DNA from: G965222505 sp965222505
Lineage (GTDB): Bacteria; Bacteroidota; Rhodothermia; Rhodothermales; DATKEJ01
Direction of reading: 5' to 3'
Assembly: GCA_965222505.1 (NCBI GenBank)
Contig: OZ244956.1
Location: 1,860,001 to 1,924,000, forward strand
DNA length: 64,000 bases
The notes under the pieces are model-generated. The model worked only from the letters and a program-made list of their open reading frames with translations. It searched no databases and was not told the DNA's origin. How positions within the stretch are numbered: position 1 is the first letter of the stretch; each line of letters begins with the position of its first letter. Positions 26,677 to 35,955 of this stretch are shown here, piece by piece. A program made the position numbers and the translations under genes.

Positions 26677-27732
26677 ATGTTCACCCTACGTGACGTAGCC
26701 CGCCATCTCGAAACATGGGCCCCCCCCGGCACCGCGCAATCGTATGACAATGTGGGCCTGCAAGTGGGCCACCCCGACAAACCCGTCGCGTCGGCCCTGA
26801 TCGGGCTGGATATGACCCCGGCCCTACTTGATGAAGCGATAACCCTGGGTGTCGATGTGATTATCACCCATCATCCCCTGTTGTTTCAGCCGGTGAAACG
26901 CCTTACGTCGGATGGCTTTGCGTCCGGACTAGCGTTGCGGCTGGCGGAGGCCGGCATTGCGCTGTACAGCATTCATACCAACCTGGATGCTGCCCCGGCC
27001 GGGGTGTCCTTTGCCCTGGCCGAGCAACTGGGCCTGACGGAGATCCAATTCCTCGATACCTTGTCGGACAGCCTGTACAAACTCGTCACGCTGGCTCCTG
27101 CTGCATTGGCCCATGACATTGGGGAAGCCCTGTTCGAGGCCGGCGCAGGCCATGCCAAGCCGTCCATCGGCACATCCGCGCATGGTGCTGAAAAAGGGGT
27201 ACGACTGGAGGTTGAGGTACCCCGTTGGCGGTTGTCCGCCGTGGTGGCCGCACTCCAGGCCACACATCCGGGCTCCTATGTGGCGTACGATGTATACCCG
27301 GTTGTGCAACCCTACAACCGTGCCGGTTTGGGGGCCATTGGCACCCTGCCAACCCCAGAGCCTTTAAGCGCATTTCTCCAGCGGATAGCCACCCGCCTGG
27401 ATACCCCGGCGCTGCGGTATACCGGGCAGCTTGACCGGACGATCAAAACCGTCGCGGTATGTGGAGGCGCAGGCCGCAGCCTTATCCGAAAAGCCGTGGC
27501 TGCCGGCGCCGATGCGTATGTGACTTCGGACCTGACGTATCACACCTTCTTTGACGTCCTCGACACCGAGGGTACCCCGAACATGGCCCTCATTGATGCC
27601 GGCCACTACGAGACCGAACGCATCACAGAGGCCCTTCTGAAGGAATACCTCACCGAACATTTCCCAAACGTAACCTGGCACCAGACCAAGACCCGCACCA
27701 GCCCCATCACCACCTTCATCCGTACGCCATAA
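26677..27732 (+). CDS. Nif3-like dinuclear metal centre protein
   Basis: Cytoplasmic Nif3/YbgI-type protein of 351 residues; precise reaction not established for the family (GTP cyclohydrolase I type 2-like). The N-terminus has SYDNVGLQVG, then metal-binding THHPLLF (about residues 67-73) and HTNLDAAPAG (about 98-107). The C-terminal metal site is GHYETE (about 309-314). A middle inserted domain (about 130-230) makes it the long form common in Bacteroidota and Firmicutes. The next gene encodes a coiled-coil partner often found beside it, 214 bp downstream. Confidence 0.92.
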   Translation: MFTLRDVARHLETWAPPGTAQSYDNVGLQVGHPDKPVASALIGLDMTPALLDEAITLGVDVIITHHPLLFQPVKRLTSDGFASGLALRLAEAGIALYSIHTNLDAAPAGVSFALAEQLGLTEIQFLDTLSDSLYKLVTLAPAALAHDIGEALFEAGAGHAKPSIGTSAHGAEKGVRLEVEVPRWRLSAVVAALQATHPGSYVAYDVYPVVQPYNRAGLGAIGTLPTPEPLSAFLQRIATRLDTPALRYTGQLDRTIKTVAVCGGAGRSLIRKAVAAGADAYVTSDLTYHTFFDVLDTEGTPNMALIDAGHYETERITEALLKEYLTEHFPNVTWHQTKTRTSPITTFIRTP

Positions 27733-27946
27733 ACGAGCAGTGACGCACGGACCGCCGGCATTGGTACAGTTCATTACGACCTATCCTTTGCCCGATACAT
27801 ATTGAGAGAATGCCCCCAAAAGCAAACGGCTTTTTCACCGAACTTTTTATGGGCCAATCCCGTTCTTCAAGGTTACGTACATTTTTTACGATTTATACCG
27901 TACTGGAGCCTCATCCAGGCTCTCGACTAAACCCTAAATCAGGCAT

Positions 27947-28708
27947 ATGGCCTCAGCCTCCGACCGCAGTATCCATACCCAACTTATGGCGTTGATCCGC
28001 ATGCAACACCTGGACAGCCGGATCGACCAAATAGAACAACTCCGGGGCGACCTGCCGGACGAAATTCGTGACCTTGAAGATGAACGCGCCGGCCTTGAAA
28101 CCCGCATTGAACGGTTCAAGCAAGAGGCGATGGATAGTGAAGTAGAACGGCGTAAAGCCGCTCTGGACGAAAAGGAAAGCGAAGAAGCCATTGGGCGCTA
28201 CGAAAAGCAGCAGTTGCAGGTGCGTAACAACCGGGAATACGATGCCCTCACCAAAGAGATCGAAGCCCACAAGCAACGCATTGCAGACACCCAAATGATG
28301 ATTGAAAGCCTGGGCATCCGCGACGTGGCCAATAAGGAAGCCATGGAAGCGGCAACATCCCGGCTCAACGACCTCAATGAGATCATCAAAGAAAAACGCG
28401 GCGAGTTGGAAGTGGTCATCAAGGACACTGAAAACGAACGGGGCGAACTGGAGAAACGCCGCGTAACGTTTGAGGAAACCCTTGACAGCCGGTATCTGAA
28501 AGCCTACCGCCGGTTACGCAACCGCGTTCGGGACGGCCGGGCCGTTGTCCCCCTCGTCCGGGGGGCCGCTGCCGGTTTTGCCGTACCGCCCCAGCAACAG
28601 GTAGAAATTCGCCAGGGCAACCGCATTGTGGTGTGTGAACACACCGGCCGCATTATCGTAGACAAAGTTTTGTTTGATGAGACGGTTGCCGAACTGGCCC
28701 TCGACTAA
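27947..28708 (+). CDS. Coiled-coil protein of the C4 zinc-ribbon (DUF164) family, zinc site lost
   Basis: 253 residues. Residues about 10-190 are a long charged coiled coil, with the family motif RNNREYDALTKEIE at about 87-100. The C-terminal domain normally has two CxxC pairs. Here the first reads GAAAGF and the second CEHTGR, leaving a single Cys, so zinc binding is very unlikely. The fold is otherwise recognisable (VPLVRGAAAGFAVPPQQ, IVVCEHTGRIIV). Homologues next to Nif3 genes are common in Bacteroidota and Chlorobi, and the role is unclear. The rnpB gene starts 2 bp after the stop, so the two may be cotranscribed. Confidence 0.85.
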   Translation: MASASDRSIHTQLMALIRMQHLDSRIDQIEQLRGDLPDEIRDLEDERAGLETRIERFKQEAMDSEVERRKAALDEKESEEAIGRYEKQQLQVRNNREYDALTKEIEAHKQRIADTQMMIESLGIRDVANKEAMEAATSRLNDLNEIIKEKRGELEVVIKDTENERGELEKRRVTFEETLDSRYLKAYRRLRNRVRDGRAVVPLVRGAAAGFAVPPQQQVEIRQGNRIVVCEHTGRIIVDKVLFDETVAELALD

Positions 28709-28710
28709 CG

Positions 28711-29172
28711 ACTTGCCGGTTCCAGGTCTTCGCGTTTCGCACTCTAGTGCGGGATGAGGAAAGTCCGAACACCGCAGGGTAGCGTGCTTCCTAACAGGAA
28801 GGCGCTCTGCTCCGGGCAGGGCGACAGCAAGTGCAACAGAAAGCAAACCAGCCGATGACCTCAAGGCCCACGCCGAGGGGTACAGGTGATGGGTGAAATG
28901 GTGGAGTAAGCGCCCACCAGCATCCTCGGCAACGAGGGTGGCTAGGCAAACCTCACGCGGTGCAAGGTCAAACAGCGTCCGTTCCCGGCCTGCCGGGAGC
29001 CATGCGACCCGCAAAAGCAGACCGGTCCGGTCTTGGCCGGACCGCGAATGCACGGGCGCGGGTAGACCGCTAGAGGCTGCCGGTGACGGTAGCCCCAGAT
29101 AAATGAGGACCATGCCCACGGCTGCAACGGCAGCGCCTCGGGCAGACAGAATTCGGCTTATGGACCGGCAAG
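28711..29172 (+). ncRNA. rnpB: RNase P RNA, bacterial class A
   Basis: Catalytic RNA that matures tRNA 5' ends. Conserved blocks are all present in order: GATGAGGAAAGTCCG (28752-28766), ACAGCAAGTGCAACAGAAAG (from about 28822), CGGTGCAAGGTCAAACAG (28959-28976), CCCCAGATAAATGA (29092-29105), and ACAGAATTCGGCTTATGGAC (29145-29164). The 5' sequence CTTGCCGGT pairs with ACCGGCAAG at the 3' end, which sets the ends. At about 460 nt it is on the long side, with an extended arm near 28985-29060. A terminator follows. Confidence 0.96.
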
Positions 29173-29217
29173 GGCCGAACCGCAGTTCACCCCGGAGGTG
29201 GGCTGTTTAGGACTATA

Positions 29218-29254
29218 AAAAAACGCCGCGCAGCTAAAACCTGCACGGCGTTTT
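29218..29254. terminator. Bidirectional Rho-independent terminator (rnpB / secG)
   Basis: AACGCCGCGCAG (29222-29233) pairs with CTGCACGGCGTT (29241-29252), with one mismatch, and T-runs stand on both sides in the respective directions. It can serve rnpB on the plus strand and secG on the minus strand. Confidence 0.9.
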
Positions 29255-29283
29255 CATTTCTGTAGGCGAAGGACCCTCAACCG

Positions 29284-29682
29284 TTAGTTCTCCCCCTCTG
29301 GTGCAGGAGTTTGCTGCGGTTGCCCGTCGCCGGGAGCCGGGGTCGTTGGGGCAGGAGCCTGAGGAATCGGGGCCTGAAGCGGGGTTTGCTCAACGTTTTG
29401 CTGAATGATACTTTCCTGCTGTACGTTGTTGTCCCCGATGAAGAAGTTCGTCAGGATGCACAGCACAATGAACAATCCGCCGAGCGTCCAGGTTGCTTTT
29501 TCCAAAATATCCGGGGCATGACGCGTACCGAGGAGCTGCGTGGCCGCGCCACCACCGGCAGAAGCAATACCGGCCAGGCCGCCGCCCTTCCCACTCTGAA
29601 GCAGCACCACAATGCTGATCAGAAGCGCGATGATACCAATCAAAACAATCAAAAAAATCAGCATGGCCGTTGGATTAGGCAA
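29284..29682 (-). CDS. secG: Preprotein translocase subunit SecG
   Basis: Small accessory subunit of the SecYEG channel in the inner membrane. Of 132 residues, the first 75 match SecG: helix 1 (LIFLIVLIGIIALLISIVVL), the conserved loop QSGKGGGLAG followed by a glycine-rich stretch and LLGTR, and helix 2 (WTLGGLFIVLCILTNFF). The tail is a long Pro/Gln/Ala-rich extension (about 90-132) without homology, a common feature in Bacteroidota. An alternative start is ATG at 29664. It converges with rnpB, sharing the bidirectional terminator. Confidence 0.95.
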   Translation of the reverse strand: MPNPTAMLIFLIVLIGIIALLISIVVLLQSGKGGGLAGIASAGGGAATQLLGTRHAPDILEKATWTLGGLFIVLCILTNFFIGDNNVQQESIIQQNVEQTPLQAPIPQAPAPTTPAPGDGQPQQTPAPEGEN

Positions 29683-29763
29683 TTAAATTGAACCGTTAAG
29701 CCTAGGAAGATAGGGCTCCTCGCAATCCTTATCAAAATGATTTCTGTTGAATGTCAGTACACC

Positions 29764-30759
29764 TTAGGGCACTTCCACGGTATCCAGGACGCGTTGCACG
29801 AGGGCTTCGGTGGTTACCTCTTCGGCCTCGGCTTCATAGGTGATGGTAATGCGGTGACGCATAACATCCATGGCGATCGACCGCACATCTTCCGGCGTCA
29901 CATACGCACGGTGCTCCAGGAAGGCATGGGCGCGTGCGGCCAGGTTCAGGTTGATGGTTGCCCGTGGCGATGCCCCGTATTCGATCAGCGGGGCCAGGGC
30001 ATGGAGCCGGTACCGAGTGGGCTCCCGGGTAGCCAGCACTAGATCGACCATGTACTCCTCGACGCGCTCATCGATGTAGAGTTCATCGACCACCTTCCGG
30101 GCAGACATAATTTGCTGGGGCGTTACAACCGTCCTGACGGACTCCTGTGATCCGGTGCGGGCCATCAGCCGCATGATTCGCAATTCTTCATCCCGGCTCG
30201 GGTATCCCACTTTGATTTTCATCATGAACCGGTCCACCTGGGCTTCAGGCAACGGATAGGTTCCTTCTTGCTCAATCGGGTTCTGGGTGGCCAGCACAAG
30301 GAAGGGTTGCTCTAGCGGAAAGGAGGTTTCGCCAATCGTGACCTGCCGTTCCTGCATGGCTTCAAGCAATGCGCTTTGTACCTTGGCCGGAGACCGGTTG
30401 ATCTCATCGGCCAGCACGATGTTGGCAAAGATGGGCCCTTTCTTGATAAAGAATTCCCCCTCCTTCTGGTTGTAGATGAGCGTCCCGATCAAGTCGGCCG
30501 GCAACAGGTCCGGCGTAAACTGAATGCGCTGGAATTTCGTCCCGATGGCCTGGGCCAGGGTACTTACCGTGAGGGTCTTGGCTAGACCAGGCACCCCTTC
30601 CAGCAGTACGTGCCCATTGGCCAGCAAGGCCACCAATAACCGCTCAACCATGTAGTGCTGACCAATCACATACCGGCCAATTTCACGCTGCAGATCATCG
30701 ATAAATTCGCTCTCCTGTGTGATGCGCTCATTGACAGCGGCTAGATCAAACTGATTCAT
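29764..30759 (-). CDS. MoxR-family AAA+ ATPase
   Basis: 331-residue cytoplasmic AAA+ protein. Walker A is GVPGLAKT (about residues 56-63), Walker B is VLADEINRSPAKVQSALLEA (about 116-135), and sensor 1 is LATQNPIEQEGTYPLPEAQ. The C-terminal lid domain includes SPRATINLNLAARAHAF. MoxR proteins act as chaperones that help assemble or activate partner proteins, often with VWA-domain partners. None of the typical partners (DUF58, VWA) is adjacent here. Its neighbours are secG downstream and the galactokinase-like gene upstream, all on the minus strand. Confidence 0.95.
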   Translation of the reverse strand: MNQFDLAAVNERITQESEFIDDLQREIGRYVIGQHYMVERLLVALLANGHVLLEGVPGLAKTLTVSTLAQAIGTKFQRIQFTPDLLPADLIGTLIYNQKEGEFFIKKGPIFANIVLADEINRSPAKVQSALLEAMQERQVTIGETSFPLEQPFLVLATQNPIEQEGTYPLPEAQVDRFMMKIKVGYPSRDEELRIMRLMARTGSQESVRTVVTPQQIMSARKVVDELYIDERVEEYMVDLVLATREPTRYRLHALAPLIEYGASPRATINLNLAARAHAFLEHRAYVTPEDVRSIAMDVMRHRITITYEAEAEEVTTEALVQRVLDTVEVP

Positions 30760-30809
30760 ATAAGGGTGTATATTGTGGGACGCGTCTCAATACGCCCTAG
30801 TTTACGGAA

Positions 30810-32024
30810 TTAAAATAACATCGTTTCCGGTCGGGTACCATAATGCTGTTCGAGCACCCGTTCCATGCGGTTCAGGAAAGCGGCCACGGCAATCGGTTGC
30901 CCGACGACCAGCACACATCGGCTTCCCCCCTCGTCTACGGAGCGTGCCCCATAGACCCCCTCTGCCCCCTGCCCGGCAGCAACAATCGTATCCATCCAGT
31001 CATCTTCCACACCCCAATCATTGCGCAATGAGGCCTGAGAAATCAACAACAGACCGCCCAAAAGGTGAACGTTGGGCCGCCGCACGGCGGTAACCATCTG
31101 AGACACCCTCCGGTTCTCTGAAACCAGATGACGCAACACCGGCCGCAGGCTCTTGTGAATCAGGTTCAGGGCCCGGGGCAAATCCCGATGTTCCAGGTCC
31201 CTTGCCGAATACATGGTATTAAACCGACGCTGCAACTGGAGCAATGCCCGTGCATACTCGGCCTGCCGCCTGGAGAAAAACTGCGGATTAGGTGGTGTAC
31301 CGGCTCCCCCGGAGATTACCCCCCAGGCCAACCGATCCCCGTCGGGCAAATCAAGCGGCAGATGCTCGCCCGTTGCCGTATCCAGCAAGGACAACGCCCC
31401 CAAACGCCCATAAAACGCTGCAAGGGGCAACGCTTTGCCGAAGGGTCGGTTCAGCAAGGCTTCCAACACCACACGCACGTGTTCGATTTGTATCGCTTCG
31501 GACCATTCCAGGGCCAATACCTGGGTAAGTGCCCGAACTGTAGCCGTACCCATCGCAACTTGTTCGGCAACAGGGCACGCAAAACATTTCGGATGCACTA
31601 TAGCAATCTCCAAGCCGGACACCCGACCGGCCTCCGTCATGGCCCGCACCGTGAGTCCCTCCAGAATTCGGCCCTCATCCCCCAGCTCAAGCAGAGACAC
31701 CCCCGGCCCGCCGGGCGACGTTACCGCCCGAACCGACCGGCCTTTCGCTGACCGCATGGCAACCACCACACCACAGGGCATCGGCAATACCAGTCCGAAC
31801 CCTGAGAAGTAATGGGTATGGGCACTTAATATGCCTAATCCCACAGGCACCGCCACCACGGTAGGCGGCGGTCCACTCCCGAAAACACCTTCAAGCTGCT
31901 CAACAGCTTGTGCCTTCAGGGCCTCCTCGTCGTATGTCCCACGCGCCTCTACCCGGCGGACGACATCCCCATAGGATGCGTCTTCAGGTGAAGGATACGG
32001 TTCATAAGGAAGATTTACCGGCAT
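30810..32024 (-). CDS. Galactokinase-like GHMP-fold protein, catalytic motifs degraded
   Basis: 404 residues. I align it to galactokinases by three landmarks. AVPVGLGILSAHTHYFSGFG (about residues 58-77) corresponds to the galactokinase signature PGRVNLIGEHTDYNGG. A middle segment PVAEQVAMGTATVRAL is where the nucleotide loop GLSSSAA should be. The C-terminal VYGARSVDEGGSRCVLVV corresponds to GARMTGGGFGGC. The sugar-binding Glu-His-Thr-Asp becomes Ala-His-Thr-His, and the glycine/serine nucleotide loop is not conserved. It probably does not phosphorylate galactose. It may bind a sugar or serve as a regulator; function unknown. The alignment is from memory of the family, not from a search. Confidence 0.6.
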   Translation of the reverse strand: MPVNLPYEPYPSPEDASYGDVVRRVEARGTYDEEALKAQAVEQLEGVFGSGPPPTVVAVPVGLGILSAHTHYFSGFGLVLPMPCGVVVAMRSAKGRSVRAVTSPGGPGVSLLELGDEGRILEGLTVRAMTEAGRVSGLEIAIVHPKCFACPVAEQVAMGTATVRALTQVLALEWSEAIQIEHVRVVLEALLNRPFGKALPLAAFYGRLGALSLLDTATGEHLPLDLPDGDRLAWGVISGGAGTPPNPQFFSRRQAEYARALLQLQRRFNTMYSARDLEHRDLPRALNLIHKSLRPVLRHLVSENRRVSQMVTAVRRPNVHLLGGLLLISQASLRNDWGVEDDWMDTIVAAGQGAEGVYGARSVDEGGSRCVLVVGQPIAVAAFLNRMERVLEQHYGTRPETMLF

Positions 32025-32478
32025 GAGAGCGGCTCAAGATTCCGAATACAATCGTAATATCTCTGCATCACGGCACACCCATATTATCGGATATACGACA
32101 TGTCTAAATAAATGCAGAAATAAGTTACCAGGCCAGGTTACACCCTCTTGGCCCATTTGACCTTGTCGAAACGCACAAGATCAACGACAAGCGGCGTAAC
32201 CTCAGTTACCAAGATAAAAGGAATGCACAGGTGCTACAGGTTCGGTAGCACAAATGGCAGGTTGCAACCGGCCGGAAAATACGGTTTTGCCTCTCCTTCC
32301 TGCGGGCCAAAAATGAAACGGTGTTTTTTTTTACAGATCTTCATGGGTATTATGCATCAATCAGGTCTCTGGTGTGTAGCTAAACGGTTTTGTTTCAAGA
32401 CGCTGACCTTCTTGATTCCGTCCGCACGCCCTCAACCCACCGGGGCCTTTTTTTACATCTGCGCCCGCAACCCGCCAC
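32025..32478. other. 454-bp divergent intergenic region
   Basis: Between the galactokinase-like gene (minus) and the RND transporter (plus). It contains a 72-bp dispersed repeat (32137-32208) and a perfect hairpin GTGCTAC/GTAGCAC (32231-32251), then the dyad GGTTGCAACC. The rest is unassigned and presumably carries the promoters. An overlapping open frame (32148-32624) has no features and is rejected. Confidence 0.6.
32137..32208. repeat. 72-bp dispersed repeat, copy 2
   Basis: Same length and orientation as 10679-10750, about 61 of 72 bases identical, no gaps. Its ends are partly inverted (GTTAC at the left, GCGGCGTAAC at the right). CAAGATCAACG and CAAGCGGCGTA are fully conserved. Confidence 0.75.
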
Positions 32479-34833
32479 ATGCAAAACCTCTGGTCCCGTT
32501 TTGGCCGATGGACGCTGGATCATGCCCGGCTCGTAATCGCCGTCGGCGTGGTTTGTTCATTGTTTTTCGGGTACTGGGCTTTGCAGGTGCAACCAGACCA
32601 CGGCTCAGGCCATTTTCTCTCTGACGACGCACCGGCCTTTCAGGATGCCCAGCGCACCAGTGAACGCTTCGGCAACAACCAGTCCATTCTCTACCTTGTC
32701 TTCCCCGAGGTTGACCCGACCAAGGCAGACTTCCTGGCCCGCCTTCGCGTCCTGACCGATACCATTCGGGCGCACCCGGGGATAGAATACGTGCTCAGCT
32801 TGAGCAATGCCCCCCACCTGACACGGCAGGGCGATACCTTGGCTGTGGGGGCCCTGCTCGCCCCAGACCTCTCTCAGGAAGAGCTTCAGGACCGTATTCA
32901 AAAACAGCCGTTCCTGAAGGACCTCATCATCGCGGCCGAAGGCGAGGCCGTGGCCATGTTTATCAAAATCGAGCCGTCCTATAACGACTCGCCGGAGCGC
33001 CTGACGTTGGTTCGGTTTGTGGAAGAAGCGGCGAAAACCCAGATGGGAACCGTCGCGCTGGCCGGTGCCCCGTACATGCGGACGGAGTATGCGCAACGTG
33101 TAACAAGCGAAATGCCGATGCTGGCTACGTTCTCGCTATTGCTCTCGATCTTCTTCCTGTTCCTCGCCTTCCGCTCTGCACGGGCCATTCTGATGCCTGC
33201 CGTCATTGTGGTGCTGGGCTTTACCTGGACGCTGGCCTTAATGGCCCTCACAGGCTACAAGCTCAACGTGGTCACCTCGATCCTGCCCGCCTTGATTGTG
33301 GTGATCGGCATTGCCAACGCCATTCACATCTCGACCAAGTTTTACAGTCTCTACAGTAAGTTCAGAGAAAAGTACCTGGCCTTGGAAGGCACCTTTGAGA
33401 CGGTGGGGGTCGCAACGTTCCTGACGTGTTTCACGACCGCCATCGGCTTTGCCGTCCTGGTCTTTTCCGGTTCTGATCAACTGGGCGTATTCGGCATCTT
33501 TGCCTCGGCGGGGATTATGTTGCTCTACATCCTGTCGATTACCCTCATTCCAGCCGTCTTCTGGCTGACCAAACCACCTGCCCCCCGTACGCTGCAAGCA
33601 TCGAACGACAAACGCCTCCAGGCTTTCTTCGTCAAACTCTCCAGGTTCAACCAGAAGCATGCGACCGGCATTATCCAGGTTGGGGCGCTGATTGTGTGTA
33701 TCGGCTTGTTGGGGGTGTTTCAGATTCCGGAAAATGTGCAGGTCTTTACGGATTTTGACGAGGCCGACCCCGTCCGGCAAAACCTGATGGTCTTTGAACG
33801 CAACTTCGGTGGCCTACTGCCGATGGACATCGTGGTGGAAGCCAAAAAAGAGGGCCTGTTTCGGGGGCTGGGCAACCTGCGCAAACTGGACCGCCTCCAG
33901 AAGAAACTCAAGGCGTTACCCCAAGTGGCCCGGGTATTCGGCCTGACGGACCTGACCAAGTTTACCACCCAGGCCTATTTCGGGGGTGATCCGCGCAACT
34001 ACCGATTACCCTCTCAACTGGAGTTGCCATTCCTCCGGAAGGCCCTCAAACAACTGCGTCCCGGCGGCTCCAACGGCGAATCATTCGGCAACGTACCCTC
34101 CTTTATCGATTCGTCGTTTACCAACACGCGGCTGTTGGCCGGCGTTCAAGACATTGGCACCGAGCGTATGTTGACCCTGCGCGATTCTATCCAGGCCATT
34201 GCCCAGGACCTGTTTCCCGAGGAACGCTTTAACATCGTTATCACCGGACAAGCCATTACTTCAAGTTTGTCCAACTCGAACCTGGTCCGCAACCTCGTCC
34301 TTAGCCTCTCCATTGCCCTGGTGATCATCTCCTTTCTGATGGCGCTCTTGTTCCGCTCGCTCCCCCTCACGCTCATCAGCCTGGCCCCCAACATGATCCC
34401 GTTACTGATGGTAGGCGGCGCAATGGGGTACATGGGTATTGCGCTGCGGCCCTCAACGGCATTGATTTTCCCGATTGCGTTTGGGATTGCGGTGGACGAC
34501 ACCATTCACTTCCTCGCCAAATACCGCATGCTTCGCATCAGCGGACTATCGGTGGAAGATGCCATTCAGGTGACGCTTCGCGAGACAGGCAAGGCGATCC
34601 TCTTTACCTCGGTGGTCCTGGTCGGTGGGTTTTCGGTCTTCCTCCTATCGGGCTTTGCCGGTACGGCCAACATGGGCGGCCTTACGGCCCTTAGCCTCTT
34701 CATTGCCCTGACGACCAACCTGATCCTCCTTCCAGCCCTGCTCTACAAATATGGCGAACGGCACGTAGTCGATGTAGCTGGCCTCTCCGCCCCTGAGGTA
34801 TTCGATGCCCGCCCGATGCCTGAAACGGGATGA
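32479..34833 (+). CDS. RND-superfamily (MMPL-type) transporter
   Basis: Inner-membrane exporter of 784 residues. It is built as two similar halves, each with one transmembrane helix, a periplasmic loop of about 190 residues, and five more helices. Helix 1 is at about 17-37. The second half has the proton-relay motif GIAVDDTIHF (about 672-681), and the equivalent in the first half reads IGIANAIHIS, lacking the aspartates. Family members export lipids or hydrophobic molecules. The substrate is unknown. No membrane-fusion or outer-membrane partner is adjacent, which fits the single-component MMPL/HpnN-like group. Confidence 0.9.
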   Translation: MQNLWSRFGRWTLDHARLVIAVGVVCSLFFGYWALQVQPDHGSGHFLSDDAPAFQDAQRTSERFGNNQSILYLVFPEVDPTKADFLARLRVLTDTIRAHPGIEYVLSLSNAPHLTRQGDTLAVGALLAPDLSQEELQDRIQKQPFLKDLIIAAEGEAVAMFIKIEPSYNDSPERLTLVRFVEEAAKTQMGTVALAGAPYMRTEYAQRVTSEMPMLATFSLLLSIFFLFLAFRSARAILMPAVIVVLGFTWTLALMALTGYKLNVVTSILPALIVVIGIANAIHISTKFYSLYSKFREKYLALEGTFETVGVATFLTCFTTAIGFAVLVFSGSDQLGVFGIFASAGIMLLYILSITLIPAVFWLTKPPAPRTLQASNDKRLQAFFVKLSRFNQKHATGIIQVGALIVCIGLLGVFQIPENVQVFTDFDEADPVRQNLMVFERNFGGLLPMDIVVEAKKEGLFRGLGNLRKLDRLQKKLKALPQVARVFGLTDLTKFTTQAYFGGDPRNYRLPSQLELPFLRKALKQLRPGGSNGESFGNVPSFIDSSFTNTRLLAGVQDIGTERMLTLRDSIQAIAQDLFPEERFNIVITGQAITSSLSNSNLVRNLVLSLSIALVIISFLMALLFRSLPLTLISLAPNMIPLLMVGGAMGYMGIALRPSTALIFPIAFGIAVDDTIHFLAKYRMLRISGLSVEDAIQVTLRETGKAILFTSVVLVGGFSVFLLSGFAGTANMGGLTALSLFIALTTNLILLPALLYKYGERHVVDVAGLSAPEVFDARPMPETG

Positions 34834-34853
34834 TGAATTGGTGATTGATGACA

Positions 34854-35771
34854 TCACCCCAATACCTCTCCCACCTGGATCTCATAGCCGTTTAACAGGG
34901 CGACAGCGGACATCCGCCCTCGTCCCTCGCGTTTGACCTCTTCTATCATCACGGCTTCTTCACCACAGGCCACCACCAGCCGTTCTTCGGCGTCAAGCAC
35001 CCGGCCAGGGGAACCGCTGCCTTCCGTGGGGCGCACGCGGTAGATCTTGAGCTGCGTGTCTCCGTGCATCGTCCAGGCGGCCGGATACGGTGAGAGGCCG
35101 CGTACGTGATTGTGTACTTCGGCAGCAGGCAGGTGCCACGGCACCTCGGCATCCTCCCGAAAGATTTTGGGTGCAGGCGAGGCCAGGGTATCATCTTGTG
35201 GCTCGGTGGTTACCGGACCCGCCTCGATGCGTTTGACGGTTTCGAGGACGGCTTCGGCCCCGAGGTGCATCAGCCGGTCGTGGAGTTCCCCGGCGGTCTC
35301 GTCCGGCCCTACCGGGATGCGCCACTGGAGAATCATGTCCCCGGTATCAACCTTGGTTTTCAGAAAGAATGTGGTCACGCCGGTTTCCTCTACCCCGGCC
35401 ATGAGACTCCGGTTGATGGGAGCAGCCCCCCGAAAGGCCGGGAGCAGCGAGGCATGCAGATTGAATGCGCCCAATCGGGCCTGGGTGAACACGGTGGGTG
35501 GCAGAATGCGGAATGCGACCACCACCATCACATCCACCTCCAGCGCCGCAATGGCTTCGGCAAACGCGGGGTCCTTAACGGACTCCGGCTGAAGCACCGG
35601 AATGTCATGTGCCAGCGCCACTTTTTTGACGGGCGTGGGCGATACCTTCCCCCCCCGACCGCGCCGGCGATCCGGGGCCGTGACCACCGCAACCGGCGTG
35701 TACCCATTGGCAATGAGAAGTTTGAGGGCAGGCACGGCAAAATCCGGCGTGCCCATAAAGACGATACGCAT
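34854..35771 (-). CDS. fmt: Methionyl-tRNA formyltransferase
   Basis: Formylates initiator Met-tRNA using 10-formyl-tetrahydrofolate. The 305-residue protein begins MRIVFMGTPDFAVPAL and contains the formyltransferase signature LHASLLPAFRGAAPI (about residues 104-118) and the catalytic VDTGDM segment (about 142). The C-terminal tRNA-binding domain starts at about 205. It converges with the RND transporter gene, 20 bp apart. The deformylase gene is not adjacent in this window. Confidence 0.97.
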   Translation of the reverse strand: MRIVFMGTPDFAVPALKLLIANGYTPVAVVTAPDRRRGRGGKVSPTPVKKVALAHDIPVLQPESVKDPAFAEAIAALEVDVMVVVAFRILPPTVFTQARLGAFNLHASLLPAFRGAAPINRSLMAGVEETGVTTFFLKTKVDTGDMILQWRIPVGPDETAGELHDRLMHLGAEAVLETVKRIEAGPVTTEPQDDTLASPAPKIFREDAEVPWHLPAAEVHNHVRGLSPYPAAWTMHGDTQLKIYRVRPTEGSGSPGRVLDAEERLVVACGEEAVMIEEVKREGRGRMSAVALLNGYEIQVGEVLG

Positions 35772-35900
35772 GACATTGGATGATTCGTTCGGGACAATAT
35801 TGGGGTTGAATATCGAGATTGGGCTGGGCCGATTGCAAGTTCAGGGCCAAAATGAATTCCCCATGCCGCGGCCTCTTCCGGCCCCGTGCTGGCACCTCAT

Positions 35901-35932
35901 AAAAAAAGCCCGACACCATGAGGATGCCGGGC
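35901..35932 (-). terminator. Rho-independent terminator after the GWxTD gene
   Basis: On the minus strand GCCCGGCA (35932-35925) pairs with TGTCGGGC (35915-35908), with one mismatch, and a run of seven T follows (35907-35901). It lies 24 bp after the GWxTD stop codon. Confidence 0.85.
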
Positions 35933-35955
35933 GGAACAGGATGCCGAAACGATAA

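Noticed and set aside
28514..29119. 201-codon minus-strand frame
   Set aside because: Covers rnpB and the end of the coiled-coil gene. The RNA's conserved blocks explain the sequence.
29737..30042. Plus-strand open frame near the end of the MoxR gene
   Set aside because: Antisense to the C-terminal lid domain of the MoxR ATPase; no independent support.
32148..32624. 158-codon plus-strand frame overlapping the RND gene start
   Set aside because: It contains the 72-bp repeat and hairpins, has no domain, and overlaps the RND gene in another frame by about 145 bp.
34831..34858. Possible terminator between the RND gene and fmt (GGTGAT/ATCACC)
   Set aside because: A 6-bp stem without a T-run; too weak to claim.
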